Assembly (NCBI GenBank): GCA_034509495.1
Contig: CM067506.1
Coordinates: 20,071,392-20,135,391 of the forward strand
Reading direction: 5' to 3'
DNA: 64,000 nt
DNA from: Acestrorhynchus altus
Lineage: Eukaryota; Chordata; Actinopteri; Characiformes; Acestrorhynchidae
The notes under the pieces were generated by a model. It made no database searches. It saw only the letters and a list, made by a program, of their open reading frames with translations, and was not told the origin of the DNA. Below, in pieces: positions 1 through 14,400 of the stretch. The position numbers were made by a program, and so were the translations under genes. The stretch's first letter is position 1; each line of letters opens with the position of its first letter.

Positions 1-490
1 GTCTGGCCTTGGAGTTTTGTGGGATTGTGCTGGAAGGCTGGGTACAGCACTATGGACTGGCCGATACTGTGCAAATCACCCAGTTTGTGCCAAAGAACCA
101 GTCCACTGGGCCCTGCGCTGTTTACTTTGCAGCGCTCCTTAACCCTCCCAGCAGTGCTGTCAAGACGTAAAGTATGACCTTGAAACAAGAACCAAGAGCA
201 GAGTCTGCTGAAGTACTTCTAGACCAAAAAACACGTTCAGTTCACCACACAGGCACATGCAAGTTCCCTTAGCAAGTGTCTTAAGTCTTCTGCTGTCTTG
301 GTAGTAAGAGTTATGTTCAACAGATGTCACAGGGTGTTTTAGAGAGGGTTTTTTCTGGCATGCATATATATTCACTGAGTGCTGTATTTGGCTTTATGTG
401 CCGAAAGTAGATTAGAGAGAGTGCCACTTTCTTTTTCTCCTCTACCCGTTCTTCTCCTCATCACCTCTCTGTCTCTCTATCTGTCCTTAG

Positions 491-2470
491 GGAGTGCCAG
501 GGGAGCCAGGTCTGTCTATCATTGGCCCACGAGGACCTCCTGTAAGTGTCTTCACCAGCAATAATAAAATCTTACATCTGAGACTGAGTGTGTGTGGAAA
601 GGAAAGCATTAGCTTGGAATGCGTTTTTCTGCAACACTTGCTCTGTTTTCGGCTTTGTGCTATTGGAGGTACTGCCTTTTATCTAATGATAGTAGATAAC
701 AAATTTACATCCCCTTGTCTGTGTGCATGGCTGGGTCAGTGTGGATAAATCAGAATAATGGTGTCTAACCCTATCGCGTGTGGGCAGTATTTGGTCCAGA
801 AATCTGTAATTTTCCTTTGCCCAATGAAGAGCGCAAATGCATATTTCACTTGTTGCATGCCGCTCTGCTAATGGAGATGCATTAGACAGAAATCCCAAAG
901 CAGGTTGTATGGAAATGCTTAGGCTTCATTTGAGCACTGAGGGGCTTTGATTTGCCCGTAATGATGGTCATTTGGAATTCCATTTTCATTAGGGAGAGAA
1001 ATGAAAACATCCCCGACCTGTGAGATAATGATCCAGACACTAGACTCCTAGATTGCCTCTTTTTTGTGCTGTGTCTGTGAGTGAATGGTCAGATGAAATG
1101 GGGCTTGTCCCAAAAACTCCAGCTCCCACTTTCCTCCTTCTCCCCACATTCCAAGCAGAAGTAAGACAAAAGGGTAATGTTTCTGCCTCAGAAGTGCAAT
1201 TTCCTTTCTGATTATGCTGTGAAGGGCTTTGGCCATGCTTTGTCCTGCGGTTTCCCAATCCATCCTCCAGCACCCCTGGCTGACGGGCCGGGGATACCTT
1301 ATGGCAAAGCCGGCAGACGGCTCAGGCAGGAGCACACATCTGTTTTTCAGCTTGCTGATTGCATGCCTGTCTGTACCCTAGGCCCACCACTAGTAATAAG
1401 GCATTAGGAGAAGACAGCAGGCCAGGACAGGAAGGGTCATGGCAGAGAGAGAAGTGTCAGAGCAGGATTGCTGTGGGGGAGAACTCTCCCAGCAGGTGAA
1501 GCTGACAACATGGGCTTTGTGTTGGCCTCAGAAGAGGTCATGGGGTTGATTTGAATGTAAGGTGTAGATAGGCTTGCGGAAATGATATCTTAAGTCATCC
1601 AGGTGAGCTCAACGGGGTGGCCATTCTGCATTTTTCACACACAAAGGGATTATCTAAAGAGATTAAGCTGTAATTGCTCCCATTGAAAGCTACCAAGACC
1701 AAGTCTGGTCTGTCATTTCATGTCTACCCTGATGGGCTTGTTTTTTTTCTTGATTAAATTGTTAAAATGATTTTCATATAAAGATATATTTTGACTGGTC
1801 ATAATAATGCCTCAGAGAAGGAAATAACTAGCAACTAGCATTTTCAAACTTTATTTTTTTTAAATATTGCCACCAGAATAAAATAATTAGATTTTCTATA
1901 CGGGCTATTATATAATCCTGCATTCTGAAAGGCATCATTCTTTGTAGTCGCAATCATTTTCTGTACTTCCAGGCTGTTATTCTCACTATTCCAGACCTCT
2001 GATTTGGGTTCCCTTAGAAGATCTTCTGTGTTCTGTGTGTACCTGACAGCAAGACACATAATCTCTTTCATTAGTTGCATTCATCTCTTCCTTGTAATTG
2101 CTCCCTGTTTTCTGTCACTTTATATTTGGGATATTGAAAGGATTCTTCCTGGCTCAAGGGCAGTAAGATGTTCAAGCAGGGCAAACAGTATTGTGTTCAC
2201 GGGAATGTAACACTAATCATTACTGATATTAACTTGTTTGAATTGGTTTTCTACATGTTCCCTCTAGTGTAGGTTTTCAGTGCGTATTCCATTGTTTTAG
2301 CCTGGTGTTCATTTTCTCTCTACATCCCACACAGAGCTCTCCCAATAGGCTGCAGGGAGTCCTTCTATCTTTCAAACTCAATTACAACACTGCGCTACTG
2401 AGCTTCAATAGCAGTGGGACTGTACTTTTTAACACTGACCTCTTCTCACCAAGTTCACATCACTCTGTAT

Positions 2471-2509
<39 letters not shown>

Positions 2510-5500
2510 CTGTGTGTGGGAATGTGCACTTTTGTGCTTGCTTGGTGTGTGTGCTTGTGTGTAGAATATAATCCAACTCCCGTTCTCTTTTTGTCTCTCT
2601 TCAGGGACAGCCTGGGACTCGAGGATTTCCTGGCTTTCCGGTATGTCTTTGTGACCTTTACTATAATGAGCAGTGTTGAGAATTTGGTTCAGGTATTTTT
2701 TTTTTACAAGAAAAGTAACTTAAACAAATCAATATAAAGAATAAAAGGAATTACTTTTATGTTTTATTCTGGAAAAAGTAATTTCACATTATTGTACATC
2801 AACACAACTGCTTATTTTACTTTTTGGAAATAATTCTGATGATATTAGTATTCATTGGATAAAAAAGCAGTAAATAAATATAAAAACTGTAAAAAGCTCT
2901 CTCTATATATAAAAAGTGATAGATAAATATCAAAAATGCAATGGTTTATATTATAAAATATATATATAGTTATAACTGCCTAATATACTGATGTTCATCT
3001 GAGACACCACAACAGCTCACTAAACAAGACTTAAAGTTACATTAATAGCAGGTCCTTTAGTTATTTGTAGGGTAGGTCTGATATAGATACAGTGTATCCT
3101 ACAGACAAACAACACACATTCCCAGCCATCCATGAAATGTAAGCGAAAGCATCAGAAGATTTAGCCTTCTAAATCTTTTCATTTTAATCTTCTTAATCTT
3201 TTGACTCATGAGTGTATTTCAGTTGTGTTCATTTAATCTCTCCAAAACTCTTCTGAGGGAGGACAGGTATCATTTGGATTAATTAGATCCAACTTATTTT
3301 CAATTAATGCAGTCCCTGGTTTGTGCTGTGCTGGCAGATAATAAATAATCATAAATTAATATTAAGATTAAGATATTACCTCTTGCTTTATGTAGTAGTC
3401 AAGGCTTAATTTGTTTTATTAATTAATTAATTTATATGTATAACAAGTGATCTGCTGGACACACACCCACTGGGCCCCACTAGAATACAGTAGCCCTACT
3501 GTTCCATCAGTGCTCTACACATTTACACTTGACTTGTGCCTTGACCTGAACTCTTGAGGAAATTCCATTTTTTTCCCTTATAAACATCCTCATATCAGAG
3601 CAGCAGTCTAGACAGCCATGTGAATGCTCCCCGCTCCCTAATTAAAGCCAGTCTAACTGTGCTCCTGCTCTCTCTCCCAGGGTCCAATTGGACTGGATGG
3701 AAAACCTGTGAGTTTCACCTTGCTCTTTGATTTACACTCATTCTCCTATTTTTGTTAATTAATTCTGATTTGAGTCCTGAAACACATTTTGAAAATGGGG
3801 CTAATTGATAACATTAGTCATTCTAATAATGACAAGTGTAATTGTGCTAATAATGATTATGGCATTTTTGTAATAAATTGACTATTACCACATTACTGAC
3901 AGAAAATTAAATTGGTAGTGAGGGGTGTGTACAAAATGACTCACCATCTGCACTGTAGAAATAATAATAGAAGTAATTTCTGAACCAAATGTTTTTGTTT
4001 TATGTCTACAGGGTCAGAATGGTCTGAAAGGAGATATGGTAAGCATGCCTTGTGTGTGTTTAAAAAAGAAGAACTGCTGCAGTGCCAATATTTTCTCTAC
4101 TTCACATGTTAAAAAACCCAAACTACTGTAAATCCTGTAACTCATGTGGCCACATATAAACCCCAGTGTGTTCTTCATGCATTGTGAAATAGTGAACATC
4201 TAAACCTACAAAGACAGGCTCTCAGTCACTCACAGAAGAGATTGTCCTAGAAAGAAATGTGTCAGAGTCCATAAAACTCAGTAGCAGAACTCTGAGTTTT
4301 GAAGGCAGTTTCTATCACTGGTGTTTATTTAGCTCAGTGAATGTGGGCCACATGATTCTTCTGGGAGAACAAGCACATGCTTTGATTTATTGGCTGAGTA
4401 ACTCAATAGCTGTGTGATGCCAGTGTTTTGGACAAGGGGAAGCATTTGTTGATATTTCAGTGAACATAGTTTGACTTTTAGCAGGTTCTTCTCTTTAAAC
4501 ATTTGGCAGCAACAATATCAAAATAAATTACATTTCAGTTCTGTATTTGGATCTTAATTATAAAAATAATGTTTTCCAGAGTCTGCAGTTAAGGTGCTGA
4601 AAGGTAGTTTTTAGGCATAATATATACTGTGCTTATATATAAGACTCCATGCATTCCAAAGTATTGGTCATAAACTGCAGCAGAAATTGCCTTTTTCTTT
4701 GAAGTGTCTGCAGAAGCAGGAAGCCATGAACTACCGTGAAAACAAAAAAGTAAGGCAGTCCTCCAGTGATATGCCATGAATAAAACTTAGCCCCCCTCCA
4801 TCACCGTGACACCTTTATGGGGTCAGTATCACTGCTGAAAGGCCTCCAAAGAGGTCTTGAATATAAAAAAAATGACTCAAACACTACAGTTGTGCCTTCA
4901 TCCAAGATTTTGATTTACTTTTTAGTCACAACTTTCCTCTTACTTTCAGCCTCTTGCTACTCTCCTCATTTTTTACAGAGTGCAGAAAGCAGATAAATTA
5001 ATACTTTTGGATGGACATTGTATCACCTTGGAAGCTGGGATGCATTCTGCTTGTTTCTTCATTCCAGCTGCTACATATAAAACCTGTAGAGTCTGTTTCA
5101 GGTCGTTAGATATTTTTTAGAGTGAGCAGGTTACCAGAAGAGGATTAGTTTTATTGGAAGGCACTGGCAGCTGTCAGGGGTGACACCGTTGCAATTGGTT
5201 GGTTGCTTCTGGGAGCAACTTTTTTTTTTTTGACAGAGTGTATCAAAATCTATTAAGCTTTAAAATGAAATTTAAAATATATTCACTTATGGCATACAGG
5301 AAGCAAACTGCATACTTGTAGCATATAGGTATCAATCTTGTTGCTTTGATATTTCCAGGGTCCTCGTGGTCCCAAAGGACTTCCTGTAAGTATCTGTCTC
5401 CCGATATATATCCATTCCATTGCATTGTTTTTATGTGCAAATAGAATTTTGTGATTACACATATATTTTTTACTACAGGGTGAACCAGGTCCAAAAGGAG

Positions 5501-5630
5501 AGAAGGTACTAAGAAATTAAGCTTCATAATTATACTATACTTCATATAGTAAATAAGGCTTGTACAGGATGTCTTATGTTATATTTCTGTCCATGTGTTT
5601 TAGGGCGTGTGTGGTGATTATACACATCGG
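491..5630 (+). CDS. col13a1: col13a1 COL1 domain exons (seven)
   Basis: Seven short Gly-X-Y exons of 51, 36, 27, 27, 27, 27 and 27 nt encode most of the first triple-helical domain. In order they read GVPGEPGLSIIGPRGPP, GQPGTRGFPGFP, GPIGLDGKP, GQNGLKGDM, GPRGPKGLP, GEPGPKGEK and GVCGDYTHR. The first three are almost residue-for-residue collagen XIII. The last carries a Cys and lines up with the GQCGEYPHR segment that ends COL1 in the mammalian chain; collagen XIII cysteines at such junctions are thought to make interchain disulfides. The 27-nt exons are three triplets long, typical of non-fibrillar collagens. The intervening introns of 98 bases to 2 kb hold only a (TG)n tract and AT-rich sequence. 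Confidence 0.92.
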
Positions 5631-7103
5631 GTAAGCAAAGAGTTTTTTCTTTTGTCTCTTTACATCTCTATGCAATCTAACATCTCTGTTGTGCTTTGAA
5701 CCCTTGAGAATCCATCAGCATCTGTTTGTGTTCCAGCTTGTACAATGTGCTGATCCTCTATTTACCTCAGTAATTTGTCTTGTTTGCCCCCAAAGAAGAT
5801 ATAAACAGAGTAATTGCCTGTCTGCAAAGTGAAACGAAGAAAGGAAGAAAAGAACAGTGGATTGACAAATTGCTGTAATTCATGATGGGTAGCACATGGA
5901 GTAGCACATGTAGAGGCCCTCGGTGTAAATCTCTGGGGGAAAACCACTCCACTGCAAACAAGACAATTATACCTGCTTCCTTACTGTGACTGCACATTTA
6001 TGTGGTGTGGGACTTTTCCGATTGCAAATTTGAAAATAATTTAGTCTCTTTTTAAGATATGTCCCATTTTCTGAACCCTAGATCACTGTAGAAATGGGAC
6101 ACACATTATAATTTTAAAATCTTATGTGCAACTGACAGTAAAACAAATGGCACAGATAATGTATTATCTACACAGTAACATGTCAAACTAGTTATTGTCA
6201 AGAAATTGAATATTGTGTAAAAGTTCATTCACAGTAACTTAAATAATACAGGAACTGGAGTTATTTATATGGACCTTTTCAAATCTAAAGTTGTTGCTGT
6301 GGCCATTTATGATCTGATCAGCAACATTACCATTTCCATCTTTAAATAATACTTCAAACAAGATTCATAATTTTATTAAAAAAGCTAAACATTTTATATT
6401 ACATGTAAATTTTGAATTACATGTAAAGTCACATTTCAAGTTCTTTTTTTAACTTTTAATCAGTATGAATTGTAGCTCATAAAAATCTAACTCCAGTATA
6501 TCAAATTATTATATTCAATTTTGAATTTGTTTCTCTTGCAGAAAAAGAAACTAGGTTTTCTGTCATTTCACTTAACAAAACATGTTCACATGTAAAAAAA
6601 ATGGGTATGATGTGAACATGTTTTTCTACATGTGAAATAAATGTATTTTCGTGATCACATGTGGTTTTTGACCATCTCACCTGTGAAACTATATATGACT
6701 TTTGGTGTGAACATCAGACAAATGAAAAGGTCATAAAACCAGACTCAAACCTGCCTGTACATAATTTGAATATAAATATTCACTGTGTAATTAATTGTGT
6801 AACTGGTTGTAAATGTATGTCATTACATTTAAATAGTACAGAAAATAATGACCACTCGACTTCTGAGCATTAAGTCTAATTAACGAAGTAACAAATACCA
6901 CAGGGGAAAACTGAAATAGGTTCCAGCCAAGCAGCAGTAAATTGAATAAGGGACTCTATATGGGAGGTCTTTTCTGCTAGGGGGTTACATGGGGGTTCTT
7001 ACAGTTATGTTGACGGAGGTGATAGGTCTCTTTTTGCAAGACTGGAAGGACCTCCTCTTGAAAGAGAGATGGGAATCACTCTGTGTGTTTGTGCATGTGT
7101 GTG

Positions 7104-7155
<52 letters not shown>

Positions 7156-8420
7156 CGTGCGTGCGTGTGTGTGTGTGTGTGTGTGTTGGGCCACTTTACA
7201 CAGGGACTTCCACTGAAAACTCTGGCAGCTTTACGCTCCAGTCAGGCTCTGATGTTAAAGGTTTGTGGGGTCCTTCCTGTCTCTAATGCCCAGAACCGTT
7301 CCAGCCCTGCTGCAAAGAGAGAGAAAGAGAGAGAAAGAGCCAGCCAGGGCCTGTCCTCTGGCTGAGCTTTGGGCCTTCTCAATGCTGTGGGACTTCTTGC
7401 AGTTATGTAAATGATCTGCTTAAAGGTGTGCTGTGTAACAAAATAAGAAATTTTAATAATCTCTTTGCAAATTTATTGAACAATGGAAAATATTAAATTC
7501 ATATTAGGTGTCTTTGCTATGCAAATTTCTATTCTGCTTAATCCACTTGTGATTAGATTGAACGTTTCTTCATAACACACCTTGAAGCATTTTTGTAATT
7601 ATAGCGAAAATGGGTTCTTATGGAGTGGGTCAACCTGAGAACACTTGCCTACTTTCTTTGTTTGCATTTTGTACTTTTCCTCAAATTAACTGAAATTAGG
7701 CATGGTCTGAATAACAGGGTATTTTAAATTACCTTTTCAGTGTGGTTATTACAATTCACATGCCTAGTGAGACGTGAAATGCAAACACACATTGCTGAAA
7801 GAAGGCAAAGTGGATTCAGTCTTAGGTAAACTGCTAAACATCAGTGGGAAATGGGCCAATAACTCTTCAATCTGTATTTCATAATGCTGGTGATTTCAAC
7901 AGAAACGGCGCATTGTCCACCCCTGTGCTGGAGGACAGGCCACAGTAAGTCTGTTGCTAAACTCTCTTTGTGGCAAGACTGAAGCCAGCCTGATCTGTAC
8001 AGCACTGCTGCAGGACCCAGCAGTGGAGTTGCAGTGGAGATAATAAAGTGAAAAGCTATATTAAGCCAATTCAAAATTTATAGCTGCCATGAAACACTTA
8101 AAGCATGTCATCTCAGTCAGCAAAACCTTGTAACTCCTCTCATTTTTTTCGTATCATTTGAAAATTGCAACTGACATTATGTAAACATATTCATTTTTAA
8201 TGAATAATAGAAAAAACTGAACAACAATCTCCAAATTTATATATAATATTGTTAGGAATTAATTGGTTGCAAGGTCTTGGTATGATGGTGATGGTCCATT
8301 TTGTTCCTCAAAATGGACACTGATTCTCCATTTCATTTGGCCTCTTATACACTATTGTTCTCTCCACTCAAGCTCAGATTCCTGGGCCCTGTTGGTTAGT
8401 TTTCATGCCTCTTTACACAT

Positions 8421-8482
<62 letters not shown>

Positions 8483-11400
8483 GCCTTGCTGTTTCCCTGC
8501 AATTCGTTTTCACTTGTTTCTCTATTTCTTTTCCCTCTTCCCATCTCTTGACCTTTTTTTGCACCACGGCCCACCTGTGCTTTGTGACCTGAGCAGATGT
8601 TGCCCATCACCGTGCGCAACATGCCCTCAATAAGCCCTCTAATTCTAAAGCGTCTGAAGGTACATCTCTCTCTGCCACCTTCCTTATCCCCCTTCCCTGC
8701 CAAGGATGCCAACCGCTGTCAACCGTCTGCCAGCCAAAGCCTTTGCCCATTAGTAACCCTCCCCTGGCACAAGTGTGTTTGCTAACCTTCTCACTCAGCA
8801 CTGGAAATGTGAGAACAGGACAGGAACTATAACACACTTTTATCAGGTTGTTCCGGCTGCAGTCCAATAAATCTGATTTATCGGAGAATTTTTACAGTAG
8901 TTCAGCAATTTGATGGCTGTAGTCATGACTTAACACACATTGGAATACTGGAATACTGGACTACTGAAAGGACATTTTTCAAAGCCAAGGGACATTTATT
9001 GCTTGATGCCTTGCCCAGAGAGTCAACCTTTTGTCTGTCTGTCCTTTTATCAAGCTTTACCGGCTGCACATGTGAGCAGTGCTGATGCTGTTCCAAATGG
9101 AACCATAAATCATCTGTCCTTGTACCTGCATCAATAGACAGACAAGGAAATGTGCAATTATTAGCACACTGACAAGACGTTATCTGGAGAAACTCAAATA
9201 TGAGGCCCAGTATTTTTTTTTCTTCCTGTGCCTTCTGTGATGAAAGGTTTGGAAACACATCTGCCATAGAGGGATTAAGAGCTGCCGAATGAGACTAATT
9301 TTATCTCAGTACCCATTTACATCACATCGTCCTAGAAAGATTTTGTCTCGTTGACATTTGTATAAATATGTCAAGCACAGAGAGCATCATTTTAGAATTA
9401 GTGCCTCAGAGAAAGCAAAAGTTAGGAAAAATCCCATCCCATGTCAGTCTAAAGATAATAAAACAGAGAGACGGAGAGCTTATGTGGCAGGAGGACGAGG
9501 ACTCTCCGAAGGGGCAAGCCAGTCCCTCTTCTTTACACTCAAAGCCTCTCTGTGCGTTCACAGACTTCTCTGGCCTACTCCAGATAGGCCTGGCGCAGGC
9601 TGACCCCGGCTGGCATCCATCCTCCATCTTATTTCTACAGGTGTGCTGTGTGTGTGTGCCAGATGAGGTCACCATGTTTGGAGACAACGGTTCACACTGT
9701 GGAGGGCCAGTGGCTAAAAGAAGAGTGGAAATCCTGCCACCATTGACTGCCTGGGCTTTCTGAGCTGGTTCCTGTGTGTGTTAGGGATAGTGGAACGCTT
9801 TCATTTAATGGATCTGCATAAATAAATACATAAAATATGGCTTCTAGGCTGATAGATGTCTTTTGGATTTATTTGGATTTTTAACTTGGCTACCACACAA
9901 AGTCACAGAGACAGTATGAAAAAGGGTCTCCGTCTTGTAATCACTTTAACTTGTCATTAATTGCTTATTAGAACTGTAGACAGAATAGAAGATCTTAGAT
10001 CAGATTTGAGTATATTTTATCTGTCATCACATCAAGTCTTTTCTGTGGTAAGGGAACCAGTTCCATTTGATAAGCATTCTTATTTATTATCATTTCTAAT
10101 CTGAATAATCACATTTCCAGTCCAGATCTTGAAAAAAAGAGAATGTTATGTAGTTCACTCTTACTTGCTATATCCACATCCCCCTCCTTGTGTAACCACT
10201 TTCATGTAGTTCTTTTTTTTTTGCTACCTCTTTTAAAGCATCAAATGACATTTTAACAGAGATGCCACATGATCTAGATGACCTTGTTTGAAAAGGCCAA
10301 AGAATCCAAGTCTAATAATGTTGACCTTGTGTAATTGATGGTCAGCAGTTGAGAAGCTGAAGGTTTTTAAGTGGGTCCAATGTTTATTTCCAAGATTAAG
10401 GTTCAATTCAATGGCTGAGCTTGTTTTCCAAACATGGTACTCAGTGAAGTAGAATTACCATTTACATTGTCCATGCTGTTTTCCATGCTAACTGATATGT
10501 TTAATTTCATATCTCAGTTGTAAGGGTGCTCCTCTTTTCCCTCCCAGTCACTGTGTTTAATCAGTTAAATGTTGTATAACAGTGACTGGTTGGACCTGAG
10601 ACTGAGAACACCCTAATGATGAAGTTAAATTTATTGTAATGTTTACATGTAAAGCTTCTCTGTCTCAGATGGTAATGTAATGTCTCTCAGCAGGGCGAGC
10701 CTGGAGCACAGGGACCGCCGGGCCCTCCCGGCCTCCCGGGGCCCCCTGGACTGACTGGCGCTAGTGGACCACCGGTAAGTCAGATTAAAATTCTGCTGCA
10801 GTTTTAATGTTATGATTTTTTATTGCAAATATGTCTAATGTCCTGTCATTCATGTCAGAACAATAGGCAATCCATAGAATCCTCATGTATGCATGTAAAT
10901 GTAGTTTTCATACTACAATCACTGATATATTGCAATTTTCCATGATAAAGGGAAAACCTGGAGAACCTGGGAAACCTGGAAAGGACCCGAGGGTGAGTGT
11001 GTACACACATTCTTTTGAAAAATGCGGTCCAGAAGCCAGATGTGAAGTATCAAAACATGTCTTGCTCATCACTACAAGCAAAGAAATATTGTTGGCAGTG
11101 TTTTTTTTTTGTCTGTACATCTGGGATAAAGGATTTTTTATGTTTCAAGATAATATTAAGATGATTTCCTTTTTTTTCTATTGGCAGATGCTGCCAGGAA
11201 TGAAGGTAAGATATGTTCGATATTAAAGAAATGTTCAATTTTGTTAAATACTGTCAAAATAATGTAACTTCTGTGATTTGTCAAATGCTTCTGTGATTTG
11301 TCAGGGAGTTCAGTTGCATATTACGGCCTGGTAAAATATGATGATGCTTCACCTCTTCTGAGATTTGCTCCAGCTGTTTTAATAACCTTTTTCCTCACAT

Positions 11401-14400
11401 GGGTTGTAAACAGGCCTAAAGTTCAGTCAAAGTTCTGCCATTTGCAGGGTGGGTCCCATCTCTTGCTGCCAGCACAGAAGGGGTGGATATGCCACATTTC
11501 ACTCGTTTATGTTAGCATTGGATAACTCTACATTTCCCTTGATGCATTAATTGCCATGGGTTATTTAGATTGGGGAATTTTAATTGGGATACATTGAGAC
11601 ATGCAATACCCATAAAGCAGCACACCCTGGCTCTCTATAAAAACAACACACCACTTCATATCTCAGCAGGACCTGGAGACCTGCTCATTGCTTCTGTGGA
11701 TAGTCAGGTCATTATAAATAAATACTCCCAGAAAAGGTGGCTGCTTCCTTTAATGGTTCTATGTCAATTTGGAAACAAATTATCCAAAATATGAGGAAAT
11801 AAAAAGCCGTCTTCAATAAAAAGCATTTACTGTGTGATCTGAGGCCAACGGGTTCAGTCGGTCACACAGGAAGGAATGAAATGAACTGTTATGTTATTTT
11901 ATGACTGTATTGAATTTTCTTTTTTTATATTACAGGGTGAACCTGGTGTACCAGGACAAAAGGTTAGTCAATAAATACAATGGATTTATTCTCTCATTAT
12001 CTCTCATAATACGGGGAAGTAAATCATGTGCACACATGAGAAGGAGCTATATAAGAGACACCAGAAGCCTGATTGAAATACAATATGTAGGAGATTATTT
12101 TCATGAACGTGTGAATCACAGCTTAGGAGTTACAGACTGGAAATAGGGATTTTGCTCTTCACAGCCATTAATATGTGGTGAAGAAATATCAGATAATTAT
12201 AAAGTATGTAAATCATCTGTTACATGTTCCAGATCCTGCTGACTCTCTCTTTGTCCACTGTAACCCTCCATCTTACTGTGTATTCTATCTTCTCAGGGTG
12301 ATCGTGGTGAGATGGGCCTCAGTGGACCTGAAGGCCCTAAGGTACAATACTTTCTTTAACCTTTCTGAGCTACAAAATATAACCTGTGTTCTGAAAGAAG
12401 TTAATTTCTCATTTTTGAGCCAAATGTCACCACTAGTGTGAAACCCCTTACTGGGTATTCTTGTCAATGAAGTCTTGACTCTCCACTGAAAAAAGTAACA
12501 GATTGAATGTAGTTGATCGAAATGTGAGCATTAATTCCACCTGATTATAATGTACACCTTCAGCCATCATATGTTTCATGTTTTTTTTTCATAAACACTA
12601 AATACAACATAAAGATATATGTACTATCTATTCACACAAAAAGGAAGAGACTGTGACAGTACACACAGTACACACAGTACACACCCTCTCTCTAGATATC
12701 CCTCTTGATATCTCATCATAATCAGTTTGCTCTTCTTTCCTAAAGCTTAGGCGATTCTCACAGACTCCCACATGCATACTTTCCCTTTCTCTGTCTTTCT
12801 CTCTCAGATTTTGCTCGGCTTACGTGATCATATGACTTTTCCACAACAGCTCTCTTCACATTTCCCTCACGCCTCATGTTCCATTCTGTTATCAATGTCA
12901 TAATTTCCCTTTTACACGGACGCTCATGTGCATTCACAGACACCCACAAGCACACACATAACCCACTGTAGTCATTTCCATCGGAACGTCTCTTGCCAGA
13001 ATGCTGGAACATGTGATTGACACTTTTGTGAGGGCTACTCATTGTATCTCTGGCTACATATGTTTTTCGATTTGAATTTCGATTAACTTAACCCACATGC
13101 TTTGTACTGTGTAACCTTGATTTTGGATAAAGCCTTTACACATTTGAACCTTGGAACAAACTGCTGCTTTATTCCCTCACTATCTGGCCCTGTAAAAATT
13201 CAGCTTCTCTTCACAGACAATGTGGATTCTTTCCCATGCACGCATCCAGATAGCCAGGTTATGAGCAACCACCTCATATGGGGCACAGCAGGAAAATACC
13301 TTGCTATCCTTTTAAAAACACTGAAAATTGGTTTGAGTTCACATTCAGATATGTTTAAAGTCAGCCCAGGTGTAATGTAATACAAAGTGCATTCTGAGCA
13401 CTTTTGAAGGCCAACATAAGTGGGCTTTTGCACATGAACTGCACTGAACTACACATGAACTCCACCTGGTGGCAGCTATAAGGTTTGATCCATACATGCT
13501 TTGATTGGAGCTGGTATAAGTCTCTAAAGGAAAGATTCATCTTCATGAAGGCAGAATGAATATGATGCCTACTCCTTTGAGAACTCGAAGAAGACAGTAT
13601 CCTACCAAGATTCAGATTCTAACTCCCTTGAGTCAAGTAAAATTACAAAAACTTAAAAATTAAAACTTAAAATTAGACTAAACATATGTGATCCAGTGCA
13701 TTACCAACACTGTTAATCAAAAGGTGCCAAATCTGTCTTTTCTGGTGTATTTATATCTTTTAAAATAGTGTCTGTTTTGTGTCTGGTGGTCTTTATATCT
13801 ACTAAACTTTGCCAAATCATGCTGCTATTTGAATGTATGTGAAATGTGCCTATGCACAATTCTTTCACTGAAAAGGATATGTGAGGGGTTATTTGGATTG
13901 GCTTATTCAGGGGTAATTAGGGTAATGTTGTAGGCGTGACAAATGTACTGCTCTGCTGATTTTCCTACTACTTACTGGTAAGCTAGTTGTAGAATGGTCA
14001 GCTATTTTTGGATCTGACCAGCTTATCATGTTGGCGTTTTGGCTTGTTAATGGCTTTTTGTTTTTTTTAAAAGCATGATGAGTGATTTCTGCTTTTTCCT
14101 TCATTCTGTTTTTATAGGGATACAAAGGAGATCAAGGGCTGAAGGTAAGGCCAAGGCTGTGTTTCTGGATTTGATCATTGCTCACATGACAGTTTTCCAA
14201 GCCCTGCAGCTTACTGGCGTGGTTGCACTCCATTGAAAGTAGATTCAGAGGACTTCGTTCCTTCCTTATTGCAAGTAGGCAGAGGTATTTAGGCATGATT
14301 GGACCATCCATTTCATTCCCACTATTCAATTTAGCTTTATGGACCTCTTAACCCACCTATTTAAATAAGAGTGCAGTAGGTAGGCCAGTACATCTGCAGG

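Noticed and set aside
6530..6850. CACATGT-rich degenerate palindromes
   Set aside because: Probably an old repeat, but I could not define ends or a second copy, so it is not listed as a feature.
6985..7365. Cys/Val-rich or His/Thr-rich open frames over the GT tract
   Set aside because: They are translations of the microsatellite; the real coding piece here is the 57-nt exon at 7204.
9368..9763. Plus-strand open frame of 131 codons
   Set aside because: No recognisable domain, no splice context with the collagen frame, and it lies in an intron between the NC2 and COL2 exons.
9640..9763. Possible exon after TTTCTACAG
   Set aside because: The sequence after the acceptor is not collagenous, and no in-phase donor gives a sensible NC2 or COL2 piece.
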